A stretch of 27,638 bases of DNA from a virus, in IMG/VR virus record IMGVR_UViG_3300020457_000075, positions 1 to 27,638 of that record. The stretch is one strand, 5' to 3'. Position numbers and translations under genes: made by a program. The notes beneath the pieces are model-generated. The model was not told the origin of the DNA, searched no databases, and worked only from the letters and a program-made list of their open reading frames with translations. Of this stretch, positions 6,621 through 13,468 are shown in pieces (within the stretch, counting starts at the first letter, position 1; each line of letters opens with the position of its first letter).

Positions 6621-8269
6621 TAAGAAAGATACTCCCACATATAGGATTTATCTCCATATTCATCCGCTTTAAACCATCTATCATTACCGTCAGAGAAACT
6701 ATCATCATCCAGTCCATCATTTAAAAATCCAAATGGTGCCATATCCTGTTCTATTTGATTTTTTTGTTCTTCATATAATCTTTTGCGGACATCTTGGTCA
6801 GTCAGTTCCTTAAAGTAGTCCATTTGGACTAACCAGGCATAGATGACCAGACACATTGCTAGATCATCGTTACAACCTTCCTCTGCCTCAAACGAATTAT
6901 GTTTTGAGATAAATGTTGTCAACTCTGAGATAATCTCATAATCATTAAAGAATAGTTTATCCTCTTCGATCAAAGTCTTTAGATTAAGAGAACCTACCTT
7001 CTTCACAGTTTTGGACATCTTTACGCCAAGTTGAGTCTTTTTACCAGAGAAACCTTGACCTACGATCTGTCCTGCTCTACCTCTCATAGAGCACATCAAA
7101 AGATTCTGATACTCAAGATCATACTGCAGAATAGAAGCAACCTGATCTCCAATATCGTTCACCTCGCATAGAATGTAAGAACTATTATAACTCTTCGCTA
7201 CTTCGTAAATAATATTAGGGAACAGCATTGGTTTGATATCATTATTCCTATATTTGGCAACAACCTTATGAGGAAACTCCGTAATGTCTACAACTACAAA
7301 GGCAGAGTAATCCTCTCCAACTCCTCTTGCCACGTCAACAGTCATTACATAATCATGATTTTCTTGTGATGGTTCATAAACATCCAATCCAGCATTTCTC
7401 TGAATAGGATTATCATATATTAGTGTTCTCAATTTACTAGGTGCAATCAGGGTGTCAACAGATCCGAGGAACTCACACTCAAACTCAACCTTGAATTGTG
7501 CTTCTGATGTGTTCTTAATAGTTGTCTTTTTCCACTTTTCATCCCTGCCTGGAACTTCTGACCAGTGAACATCTGTAGGAATATAATCATTTTTTTGTTT
7601 TTCTGCATCGTGCCACAAACGGTAGAAGTGATTCATACCATGAGGGGTAGATACAATAATTACCTTGGTGTTTTGACCAGAAGTAATAGTAGGATAAACA
7701 GAGGCAAAGAACGAGTCAGCAACGTGATTTGGGACGAACGCGAACTCGTCAAGAAAGAGGATGTTGAACGACATACCTCGGACAGCACTCGCAGACGTAG
7801 AAGCTGCCAATATCTTACTGCCATTTTCTAACTCCAGAGATCCTTTGTTCCATGCTATAATTCCCTGCTGCATCCATTTAGGTAAGTTCTCATATGCAGT
7901 TTGTAATCTACCAAGAAGTTCCCTTGCGGTTGCTGCTTTGTTTGCAAGTATTCCAATATTAACACTGTCGTTAAAAACAGCATAGTGCAGAAGATACGAG
8001 ACTACAGTTGTTGATTTACCGGTCTGCCGTGGCATCTTACAGATATTGAATCTGTTATTGTGAAAATTATTAATTAATTTTTCTTGAAAGTGATAAGGAT
8101 GAAATTGTGTCAGACCCTCATCAAGAGAAATAATCTTTACATAGTTATTAGCAAAATAAACAGGATCCTCCTTACACCTCATGAATTCACGGATATTATC
8201 TTCCGTAAATTCAATTGCAGTGTTTGCTTTTTTTAGATTTGGATTGCCAAGGTATACATTATCAGACAT
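6620..8269 (-). CDS. 17: Terminase large subunit gp17 (packaging ATPase and nuclease)
   Basis: This is the packaging motor. It hydrolyses ATP to pump DNA into the prohead through gp20 and cuts the concatemer. The protein has 549 residues (T4: 610). The ATPase domain has Walker A at KMPRQTGKST (78-87), Walker B ILFLDE (170-175) and coupling motif VSTPHG (206-211). The C-terminal RNase H-like nuclease has VDVARGVGEDYSAF (311-324) with Asp312 and Asp320, Glu369 in LCEVNDIGD, and the late acidic pair in CNDDLAM (466-472). All expected catalytic residues are present. It starts 7 nt after the stop of the 610-residue gene, without its own promoter, so it is probably cotranscribed with that gene. In T4 gene 17 directly follows and overlaps gene 16; here two genes intervene. 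Confidence 0.98.
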   Translation of the reverse strand: MSDNVYLGNPNLKKANTAIEFTEDNIREFMRCKEDPVYFANNYVKIISLDEGLTQFHPYHFQEKLINNFHNNRFNICKMPRQTGKSTTVVSYLLHYAVFNDSVNIGILANKAATARELLGRLQTAYENLPKWMQQGIIAWNKGSLELENGSKILAASTSASAVRGMSFNILFLDEFAFVPNHVADSFFASVYPTITSGQNTKVIIVSTPHGMNHFYRLWHDAEKQKNDYIPTDVHWSEVPGRDEKWKKTTIKNTSEAQFKVEFECEFLGSVDTLIAPSKLRTLIYDNPIQRNAGLDVYEPSQENHDYVMTVDVARGVGEDYSAFVVVDITEFPHKVVAKYRNNDIKPMLFPNIIYEVAKSYNSSYILCEVNDIGDQVASILQYDLEYQNLLMCSMRGRAGQIVGQGFSGKKTQLGVKMSKTVKKVGSLNLKTLIEEDKLFFNDYEIISELTTFISKHNSFEAEEGCNDDLAMCLVIYAWLVQMDYFKELTDQDVRKRLYEEQKNQIEQDMAPFGFLNDGLDDDSFSDGNDRWFKADEYGDKSYMWEYLS

Positions 8270-8276
8270 AGGTTAC

Positions 8277-10109
8277 TCAGCAATTCCACTTTCTGAGGGA
8301 CTTATTGATTCTGCTGTCTGGATCATTTGCTGTTTTAGATGATGTCAATTTCTTTTTCATTCCCTTCATTCTGGCGCAAAACGATGCCCTACGGGGATTT
8401 CCAACCTTCTTGCTTGGTGCTTTAAGGTTAGATCCTGGATTTTCTCTTTCGTAAGACTTTCGCCCTTTTTCGTTGAGTCCACCTTCTTTATTCTTGCCTG
8501 CTTTTTTTGTCCATGCTGCTCCTTCTGCAACTTGGAGTAATGGTTGTCCTGGGACATAATCGGCGGTTTGGTAACTTTGTACTCTTGCGCCAGGATAAAC
8601 TTTGTCTACTTCAATCTGTACTTCTGCTTTAGTAGGAACTTTGGTTGAGGGGAAGAACATTCTAAGTGCATAATATCTACCTCTCCAATTGATAGAGGTC
8701 ATGATGATATTACCAGTTTTAGCTGGCATTCTGACTGCTTCAGAATACATGCCCATGGGTTTTACATAATTTTTATTAGGACCTGGTTTGCCACCATCTC
8801 CACCTCTAGGACCATCACACTCAGACATACCATGAACAGGACACTCTTTACCTTCATGAGTATGGTTGCATCCTTCCTTCTCTTCAATTTGTTCAACTTC
8901 TTCTTTTTTAACACAGTTGGGATATCTTTTCCCAAACATGGTCTTCATACCTTTCTTTTCATAACCTTTCCAACACTTCTCGTCAAGATTGTCCTCAGAA
9001 ATACCTGCTTTTCTGAGTCTCTTTGCTTGACTCTTGTGCATTTCAACTGCTTTATCTAATTCTTTAGCAATACCCTTCACATTCTTGGGTGTATTATGCA
9101 TTTCGTCAATTTCAAATTCTTCCTTCTTAGTTTTGTTTCCCCAGTTTGCTGCACCTACTTTTCTGCATTTGACTAGTGCTCCTGACGCATACGCACTTGG
9201 CCATACAGAGTAACGTGACTTGACCTTATGATAGCAAGCATCTTTCTTGCCTTCCTCAATATCGATCTCGTCACCTACCTCTACATTATTTTCTGCGAAC
9301 CATCCACGGTTTACTTCTAACGCACACAGCACTTCTCCATCAGAAGCGACTGGACTCTCGTCAAATGGTTCTAACTCTTTGATGCTTTCGATTGTTCCAT
9401 CCTCTTTTATGAAAGCAATATCAAGAGGAATTCTTGTTTCTGTCATGTGGAAAGACTGCTCTGCAACTTCATCAAAGATGAACAGCATTCCACTACTGTT
9501 GTCTAAACTCTCACGGAACATCAATCCTAAGTTAAAATCTCTAATGTTGTTCGGAATTTCAACATTGAGAGGTAAAGTAATGAAATCTGTAGATTCGCTC
9601 ATTTTCTTCTTAGGTTTATCAGTTGATACATATGTGGGTTTTGCCGCACCTGTCTTTTGTGGTTGACCCGGATCTGCAGCTCTTTTTCTTCTTTGAGCAG
9701 ACTGTCTTTCAGATTTGCTCATACTTGCCCTCTTTGCAGAGGACACGCATTTGGGTGTTGACTTCTGTCCCGGTTGACGAGCACAGGGTTTACCTGATAC
9801 TACTTGAACCCAACCTGGTTTTCCTCCTTTTGATTTAGACTTGCCAAACCAATCACGAAGACCCTCCTCGCTTATTCCTCCACCGTTCCCGTTGGATCCA
9901 CCATTGCCACTCCCATTCCCATTACCACCATTGCCATTACCATTGCCATTAGAAACATTACCATTTTTGGGTTCGTCTACAGAGTGTCCATTTTCTTTGC
10001 GGAGATATCCAGCACGACCTACTGCCTTAAATCCTTTAGGGATTGGTTTACACTTTTTATCAGTGTAGCAGTAGTATTGCCCAGCTGGGCATTTGCCGTT
10101 TTTCTTCAT
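8277..10109 (-). CDS. Cys-rich multidomain protein with DUF192-like domain, unknown function
   Basis: A 610-residue mosaic with 15 cysteines, located between the fibre gene and gp17. Modules in order: a Cys motif CPAGQYYCYTDKKCKPIPKG (7-26); an Asn/Gly low-complexity linker (49-78); a basic DUF5872-like segment (80-145: DWFGK...GWVQV...CVSSAKRASMSKS); a DUF192-like beta domain (175-285: NLGLMFRES, GMLFIFDE, MTETRIPLDIAFIKEDG, CALEVNRGWF); ACYHKVKSRYSVWPSAYASG (291-310) with ALVKCRK; a CWKGYEKKGMK...PNCV module (379-400); CNHTHEGKECPVHG (414-427); a WRGRYY...MFFP...VYPGARV domain (475-510); and a DUF6321-like C-terminus (SYERENPGS...NPRRASFCARM...LRKWNC). DUF numbers are from memory. DUF192 is usually found in bacterial envelope proteins. 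It is preceded by a perfect TATAAATA and shares a transcript with gp17. No signal peptide or membrane segment is seen. A virion or packaging-associated role is inferred. Confidence 0.85.
   Translation of the reverse strand: MKKNGKCPAGQYYCYTDKKCKPIPKGFKAVGRAGYLRKENGHSVDEPKNGNVSNGNGNGNGGNGNGSGNGGSNGNGGGISEEGLRDWFGKSKSKGGKPGWVQVVSGKPCARQPGQKSTPKCVSSAKRASMSKSERQSAQRRKRAADPGQPQKTGAAKPTYVSTDKPKKKMSESTDFITLPLNVEIPNNIRDFNLGLMFRESLDNSSGMLFIFDEVAEQSFHMTETRIPLDIAFIKEDGTIESIKELEPFDESPVASDGEVLCALEVNRGWFAENNVEVGDEIDIEEGKKDACYHKVKSRYSVWPSAYASGALVKCRKVGAANWGNKTKKEEFEIDEMHNTPKNVKGIAKELDKAVEMHKSQAKRLRKAGISEDNLDEKCWKGYEKKGMKTMFGKRYPNCVKKEEVEQIEEKEGCNHTHEGKECPVHGMSECDGPRGGDGGKPGPNKNYVKPMGMYSEAVRMPAKTGNIIMTSINWRGRYYALRMFFPSTKVPTKAEVQIEVDKVYPGARVQSYQTADYVPGQPLLQVAEGAAWTKKAGKNKEGGLNEKGRKSYERENPGSNLKAPSKKVGNPRRASFCARMKGMKKKLTSSKTANDPDSRINKSLRKWNC
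9255..9587 (-). other. DUF192-like domain within the 610-residue protein
   Basis: Residues 175-285 follow the DUF192 pattern: a GLMFRESL helix start, GMLFIFDE strand, the HMTETRIPLDIAF core (family usually WMKNTxxPLDI), a hydrophilic strand around the EDG turn, and CALEVNRGWFAENNVEVGDEI (family: vLEvnaGxxxxxgixxGD). The match is clear by eye, although the family Trp before Met is His here. Confidence 0.75.
9876..9965 (-). repeat. Low-complexity Asn/Gly codon repeat
   Basis: An imperfect run of GGTAAT/GGCAATGG-type units encodes an Asn/Gly linker (residues 49-78 of the 610-residue protein). The repeat is in frame and separates the N-terminal Cys motif from the rest. Length variation by slippage in multiples of 3 or 6 is plausible. 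Confidence 0.7.
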
Positions 10110-10130
10110 GTTAGCAAGAGTTCATAGATA

Positions 10131-10138
10131 TATTTATA
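10131..10138 (-). promoter_or_regulatory. T4-type late promoter for the 610-residue gene (and gp17)
   Basis: A perfect TATAAATA on the minus strand, 5 nt after the stop of the fibre gene and 21 nt before the ATG. It is the nearest upstream promoter for gp17 and probably also for the zinc-ribbon gene. Confidence 0.8.
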
Positions 10139-10143
10139 TAATA

Positions 10144-11955
10144 TTATCCGTCTAACGCTACAGTAAGACCAAGAGTCATACCAGGTAGTGATTGCCAGGA
10201 TGTTCCATCATAAAACTCCATTTTTTTAGTTGTTGTATTGTATATCATTGAACCTTCTGTTAAAGTATTTGAACTAGTAGCACTATCTCTAGTGGTAGTT
10301 GTATATTGTGGCATAAAGAATGCTGCTCCAACCGTTGCTATGCCAGTAACATTCCAATTTCTGGCACTTGCTTCATCATAGGTTAAATCTCCACTTACAT
10401 TAAGATTACCTGTGATTGTTGCATCACCCTCAACATATAAAGCAGAATCAGATCTTGCCGTAGTGGCGATGCCAACGTTTTTTGTGGTATGAATACCAAC
10501 CGTATTAGTTGCCCAAGTTCCACCAGCTCCAACTCCACCACTAGCAGCGACTTTCCATTTGTTTGAAGAGTCATTCCATTTTAAAATATAACCATCTTGT
10601 AATCCAGAAATATCTACATCATCCAGGTCTTTAATAAACCCAGCACCACCACCACCAATAGATCCTAGTTGATATTGTACCCTTTCTACAAACCTTTTGT
10701 AGTGCTGTTGTAATTGATCTAGAGTTACAAAATTTTGATCAATAGGAGTAAGCGGATCTGAACTCTTTGTATCAGGAGGATCCATCCCCAGAGGAACATT
10801 TGTCTCTGCTAGAAGTTTTTGTTCTTCCTGTAGTTGTTTTTGAGAAGACTTAATATCTTCTACAAGTTTATAAAGTCCTTTAATATCAGACTTTACGTAA
10901 TCAATGTCTTTATCATAATACTTAATTTCAGGCAGACCAGAAATCTCTTCTTTTAATTCAGTAAAATACTTAAGAAGTAATTCATCAGTTTTTACACTGG
11001 TATAGTTAATTTCCTTAAGTTCCTTATTAATCTTATTCTTGAGTTGATTATATTCTCCAAGAATCTGCTTTTTGAGTTTGCGATCATCATCTTTGAACTC
11101 TTTGTGGTATTCCCACATTTTTATGGAAGAAGATCTCATCTCCTTCCAAATCTTATCTTTCTCTTCGTCAATACGAAAGTTTACTTTACTATTAAGGTCT
11201 TTAATATCAGAATCAATCTTAACTGTATTATTGAAGTGTTTTATGTCTAAATCTTCAGATAGTTGCCCAAGGTCATATTCGACTTTTCCTCTCAATCCTT
11301 CAATTTTATCAGATACTTTTACAAAATCATCATCAATTACGCTAAAAGTCTTACCAATCCAAGAGAAATCTGGAACTTCATTTACTTCATTAACCCACTT
11401 AGGAAACTTGGGAATTGATGCCTTTACCTGATCGATTGCCTCACAAATTGCTTCAATCTCTTTATCATAATACTTTACTTCAGGGAGATTTGCTACATCA
11501 GTTTGAAGACTATCAATTCTATCTTCAATAGCATCTACTTGCTCATCGTAATATTTAACTTCTGGAAGGTCTTTAATCTGATCTCTTACTAAGTCAATCT
11601 GATCGCAGATTGCTTCTACTTCTCTATCATAATACTTTACCTCAGGAAGTTGTGAGATCTGTTCTGCAAGATCTTCAAGTTCTTTGTCATAATATTTAAT
11701 CTCTGGTATATCAGGAATTTCTTCTCTGACATCATTGATTAGACGAATTAATTCTGGAAATGGTGGAACTATATCTTTTACTTCTAAGAAACTATTTCCA
11801 TCAGCGTCTTCAATGGTTTGAGTTTCTTCCTCTATTTCAATATATTCTTCTACAGAAGGGAGTTCCTCTGCGTTCTCTTCTGTATAATAATCTTCTACTG
11901 ACGGCAGACTTTTGTCTCCATCAAAATCCTCATACGAGGGCAAATCCTTTGACAT
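10144..11955 (-). CDS. Coiled-coil fibre-like virion protein with PE(I/V)KYYD repeats
   Basis: A 603-residue fibrous protein, apparently of cyanophage type and not found in T4. The N-terminus is acidic with three LPSVE(D/E)Y-like motifs (5-11, 17-23, 32-38). Next come four PE(I/V)KYYD repeats (84, 104, 131, 158) with heptad-like helices between them and a fifth at 342. A long coiled coil spans about 205-385. The C-terminus changes to a trimeric-fibre style: GSIGGGGAGFIKDLDDVDIS, DGYILKWNDSSNKWKV (454-469), GIHTTKNVGIATT, LYVEGDATITGNLNVSGD (506-523) and MIYNTTTKKMEFYDGTSWQS (570-589). The terminal blocks resemble phage tail-fibre and tail-spike ends. It may be a neck whisker, head fibre or tail fibre. 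Its position beside the neck genes hints at a fibritin-like whisker, but no foldon sequence is recognised. It is preceded by CCTAAATA. Confidence 0.85.
   Translation of the reverse strand: MSKDLPSYEDFDGDKSLPSVEDYYTEENAEELPSVEEYIEIEEETQTIEDADGNSFLEVKDIVPPFPELIRLINDVREEIPDIPEIKYYDKELEDLAEQISQLPEVKYYDREVEAICDQIDLVRDQIKDLPEVKYYDEQVDAIEDRIDSLQTDVANLPEVKYYDKEIEAICEAIDQVKASIPKFPKWVNEVNEVPDFSWIGKTFSVIDDDFVKVSDKIEGLRGKVEYDLGQLSEDLDIKHFNNTVKIDSDIKDLNSKVNFRIDEEKDKIWKEMRSSSIKMWEYHKEFKDDDRKLKKQILGEYNQLKNKINKELKEINYTSVKTDELLLKYFTELKEEISGLPEIKYYDKDIDYVKSDIKGLYKLVEDIKSSQKQLQEEQKLLAETNVPLGMDPPDTKSSDPLTPIDQNFVTLDQLQQHYKRFVERVQYQLGSIGGGGAGFIKDLDDVDISGLQDGYILKWNDSSNKWKVAASGGVGAGGTWATNTVGIHTTKNVGIATTARSDSALYVEGDATITGNLNVSGDLTYDEASARNWNVTGIATVGAAFFMPQYTTTTRDSATSSNTLTEGSMIYNTTTKKMEFYDGTSWQSLPGMTLGLTVALDG
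11464..11706 (-). repeat. Tandem PE(I/V)KYYD protein repeats (units of 20, 27 and 27 residues)
   Basis: Four copies of PE(I/V)KYYD begin at residues 84, 104, 131 and 158, and an isolated fifth copy is encoded at 10912-10932. Unit lengths of 20, 27 and 27 differ by exactly 7, one coiled-coil heptad. The DNA carries recurring copies of a TATTATGA-containing core. Confidence 0.85.
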
Positions 11956-11997
11956 TTTATTAGTAGTTAATACTTCGGGATTTCTCTCCCTTACATA

Positions 11998-12426
11998 TTA
12001 TTTAGGATCCTCTTTAAGTCCATCCTTTAACATCTTTGCGAGATCTGCTGTAGACCCGACAAATAAAGCATTATTAACAGTTGATGGTCCTTTTATTTTT
12101 TCCTCTGCTTCAACATCTTTTAATTTCTTTTGAAGGTCAAGTAATTTATCTGTTGCATCTGCAACGTTTTTTATCAACTGTCCTGCAACTTCATACGCTC
12201 TTGGCATTTCACTTTCTTGTGCAAGTTCAAGGACACCATTTAATGCCTCTTGTCCTTTTTCGATGATTGAGTAAAGATTACCTCTGGTATATTCATAATC
12301 TTTTTTAACATCATCAATACCTTCTTTTACTTTTTCAATTTTGCGTTCGATTACTTCTGGTTGAACGATGTCATCTGAGGTATTGAATGTCTCGTTGAGA
12401 TCGTTGAAGTTCTTTGTCATAGTCAT
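11998..12426 (-). CDS. 16: Terminase small subunit gp16
   Basis: A 142-residue helical protein (T4 gp16: 164). It regulates the gp17 motor and helps recognise viral DNA at the start of packaging. Matching segments to T4 gp16 are: DYEYTRGNLYSIIEKGQEAL (43-62; T4 DDYGVVRRN...), LAQESEMPRAYEV (68-80; T4 AKNADSPRHMEV), LLDLQKKLKDV (95-105; T4 ILKLHKDMKDI) and NNALFVGSTADLAKML (118-133; T4 QNATVFMGSPTELMDEI). The family pattern of two central antiparallel helices with a C-terminal NAxFVGST motif is intact. The ATG overlaps the gp15 TAA by one base (TAATG), suggesting translational coupling; a second ATG lies two codons in. Gp15-gp16 order is as in T4, but gp17 is displaced by two genes. Confidence 0.92.
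   Translation of the reverse strand: MTMTKNFNDLNETFNTSDDIVQPEVIERKIEKVKEGIDDVKKDYEYTRGNLYSIIEKGQEALNGVLELAQESEMPRAYEVAGQLIKNVADATDKLLDLQKKLKDVEAEEKIKGPSTVNNALFVGSTADLAKMLKDGLKEDPK
11999..12006 (-). promoter_or_regulatory. Variant late promoter CCTAAATA for the fibre gene
   Basis: CCTAAATA on the minus strand. Its last two bases are part of the gp16 TAA stop, and it lies 43 nt before the fibre ATG. The same octamer occurs before gp13 and gp15. Confidence 0.55.
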
Positions 12427-13424
12427 TAGAAGGACCCATCAAATCCAAAGTCATCACCCTCTTCAATAAGAGAGTTATCAGCAGCAGTAATCCTTCCAAT
12501 CTCTGCACCTCTTACATGGGCCGTTGCTGTGGTCTTATCCTCTCCACGTCTTACATTTAGTTTATTACCAGTGATAGACTTGATGTAAAGTTCTTCTTCA
12601 CCGATGGCAATATATGAGTCAGCAGTAAGACCACTTGCGTCTGCAACTTCGATATATGTGACTTTTGCGGTAATATCATCTGTGAGTGTAGTTGCGACAT
12701 CTCCAGTGTAATTTTTGATTGCTCTTGGAGTTGCTGAATATGAATACTCTCTAATCGCACCGGAAGAATCTGAACCGGTAAGATAACTGACAGTTGCTTT
12801 TTTGATAATATCTTTTGTGACCTTAGTAGCAGGACCAAACAGATATGTTTTAGCAGTGAACCTTAATGTATAAAGAAGAACTCTTCTGGAAGTGAAATCT
12901 CCTTCATATTCATCAGACATTGTGATATTTTCTAATATCACGGGAATATCTTTTTTCTCTTGTATTGATTCGACTAACTCTACAGTTAGATTATAAGCAG
13001 GTTGAAAATATGGTAAAATTTGTTCTACAATCTGAAGTGCGTCATCATTCAATTTGGTCATTATACTCAACTCAAATGCCATGTTGTAGGGCACAGGCAT
13101 AAATGATTTTTTAACGTCCGTCGAACTATTGGGATCTTTGACAGTGAAAGTTTGAGTTGTCGTTACTTTTCTAGAAGGATCATACGTAAGACCTGTGAAC
13201 TCAAAAGACATCCTTGGCAAAGTAATTGCAAAGGGTTTATTTAGATCTGGAGACTGCTCTAATCTTGCTAGAAACTTTTGTGTTGGACCATAAGCAAGAG
13301 GAACTTTTACAACACTAAAAACATCATCATCACTATCAGTCTTTTTGATAGTTATGTTATTGAAAAGCGTGCCAAACGATACAATGGTCCTCCTCAAAAT
13401 TTCGTTGTAAAAATACTCAAACAT
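12426..13424 (-). CDS. 15: Tail sheath stabiliser / tail terminator gp15
   Basis: Gp15 caps the finished tail, stabilises the sheath and provides the docking site for the gp13/gp14 neck. The protein has 332 residues (T4: 272). T4-like landmarks are MFEYFYNEILRRTIVSFGTL (1-20), the MAFELSIMTKLNDDALQIVE segment (115-134) with EQILPYFQPAYN, and the DFTSRRVLLYTLRF strand. Residues about 248-312 form an extra beta module (YIEVADASGLTADSYIAIGE, ELYIKSITGNKLNVRRGEDK) absent from T4 gp15; a similar module occurs in the giant protein at 16543-24087. The C-terminus ends EEGDDFGFDGSF. The gene has a CCTAAATA promoter and is coupled to gp16 through TAATG. Confidence 0.96.
   Translation of the reverse strand: MFEYFYNEILRRTIVSFGTLFNNITIKKTDSDDDVFSVVKVPLAYGPTQKFLARLEQSPDLNKPFAITLPRMSFEFTGLTYDPSRKVTTTQTFTVKDPNSSTDVKKSFMPVPYNMAFELSIMTKLNDDALQIVEQILPYFQPAYNLTVELVESIQEKKDIPVILENITMSDEYEGDFTSRRVLLYTLRFTAKTYLFGPATKVTKDIIKKATVSYLTGSDSSGAIREYSYSATPRAIKNYTGDVATTLTDDITAKVTYIEVADASGLTADSYIAIGEEELYIKSITGNKLNVRRGEDKTTATAHVRGAEIGRITAADNSLIEEGDDFGFDGSF
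12489..12683 (-). other. Extra beta module in gp15 C-terminal region
   Basis: Residues 248-312 of gp15 form the pattern YIEVxDASG...YIxIGxEELYIKSIxGNxLxVRRGxxxTxAxAHxxGAEI. T4 gp15 lacks it. A similar pattern (LLIEDEIIQYTNVTGN...IVRGSNPRTYPAGTPV) lies in the giant protein around 17590-17690. Confidence 0.6.
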
Positions 13425-13460
13425 GGTTTAGTCCTAAAATCCTAACACGCTATGTGTTTT

Positions 13461-13468
13461 TATTTAGG
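13461..13468 (-). promoter_or_regulatory. Variant late promoter CCTAAATA for genes 15-16
   Basis: CCTAAATA on the minus strand contains the gp14 TAA stop (13464-13466). It lies 36 nt before the gp15 ATG. Confidence 0.6.

Noticed and set aside
6399-6638. HNH homing endonuclease
   Set aside because: Only the zinc-ribbon part is present; no His-Asn-His motif and the protein is too short.
9247-9666. 139-codon plus-strand open frame and neighbours
   Set aside because: Antisense shadow of the DUF192-like region of the 610-residue gene, with no family features.
10144-11955. Identification of the coiled-coil protein as T4 fibritin (wac)
   Set aside because: Coiled coil and position near neck genes fit, but no C-terminal foldon sequence is seen and the end resembles tail-fibre domains. 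Left as fibre-like.
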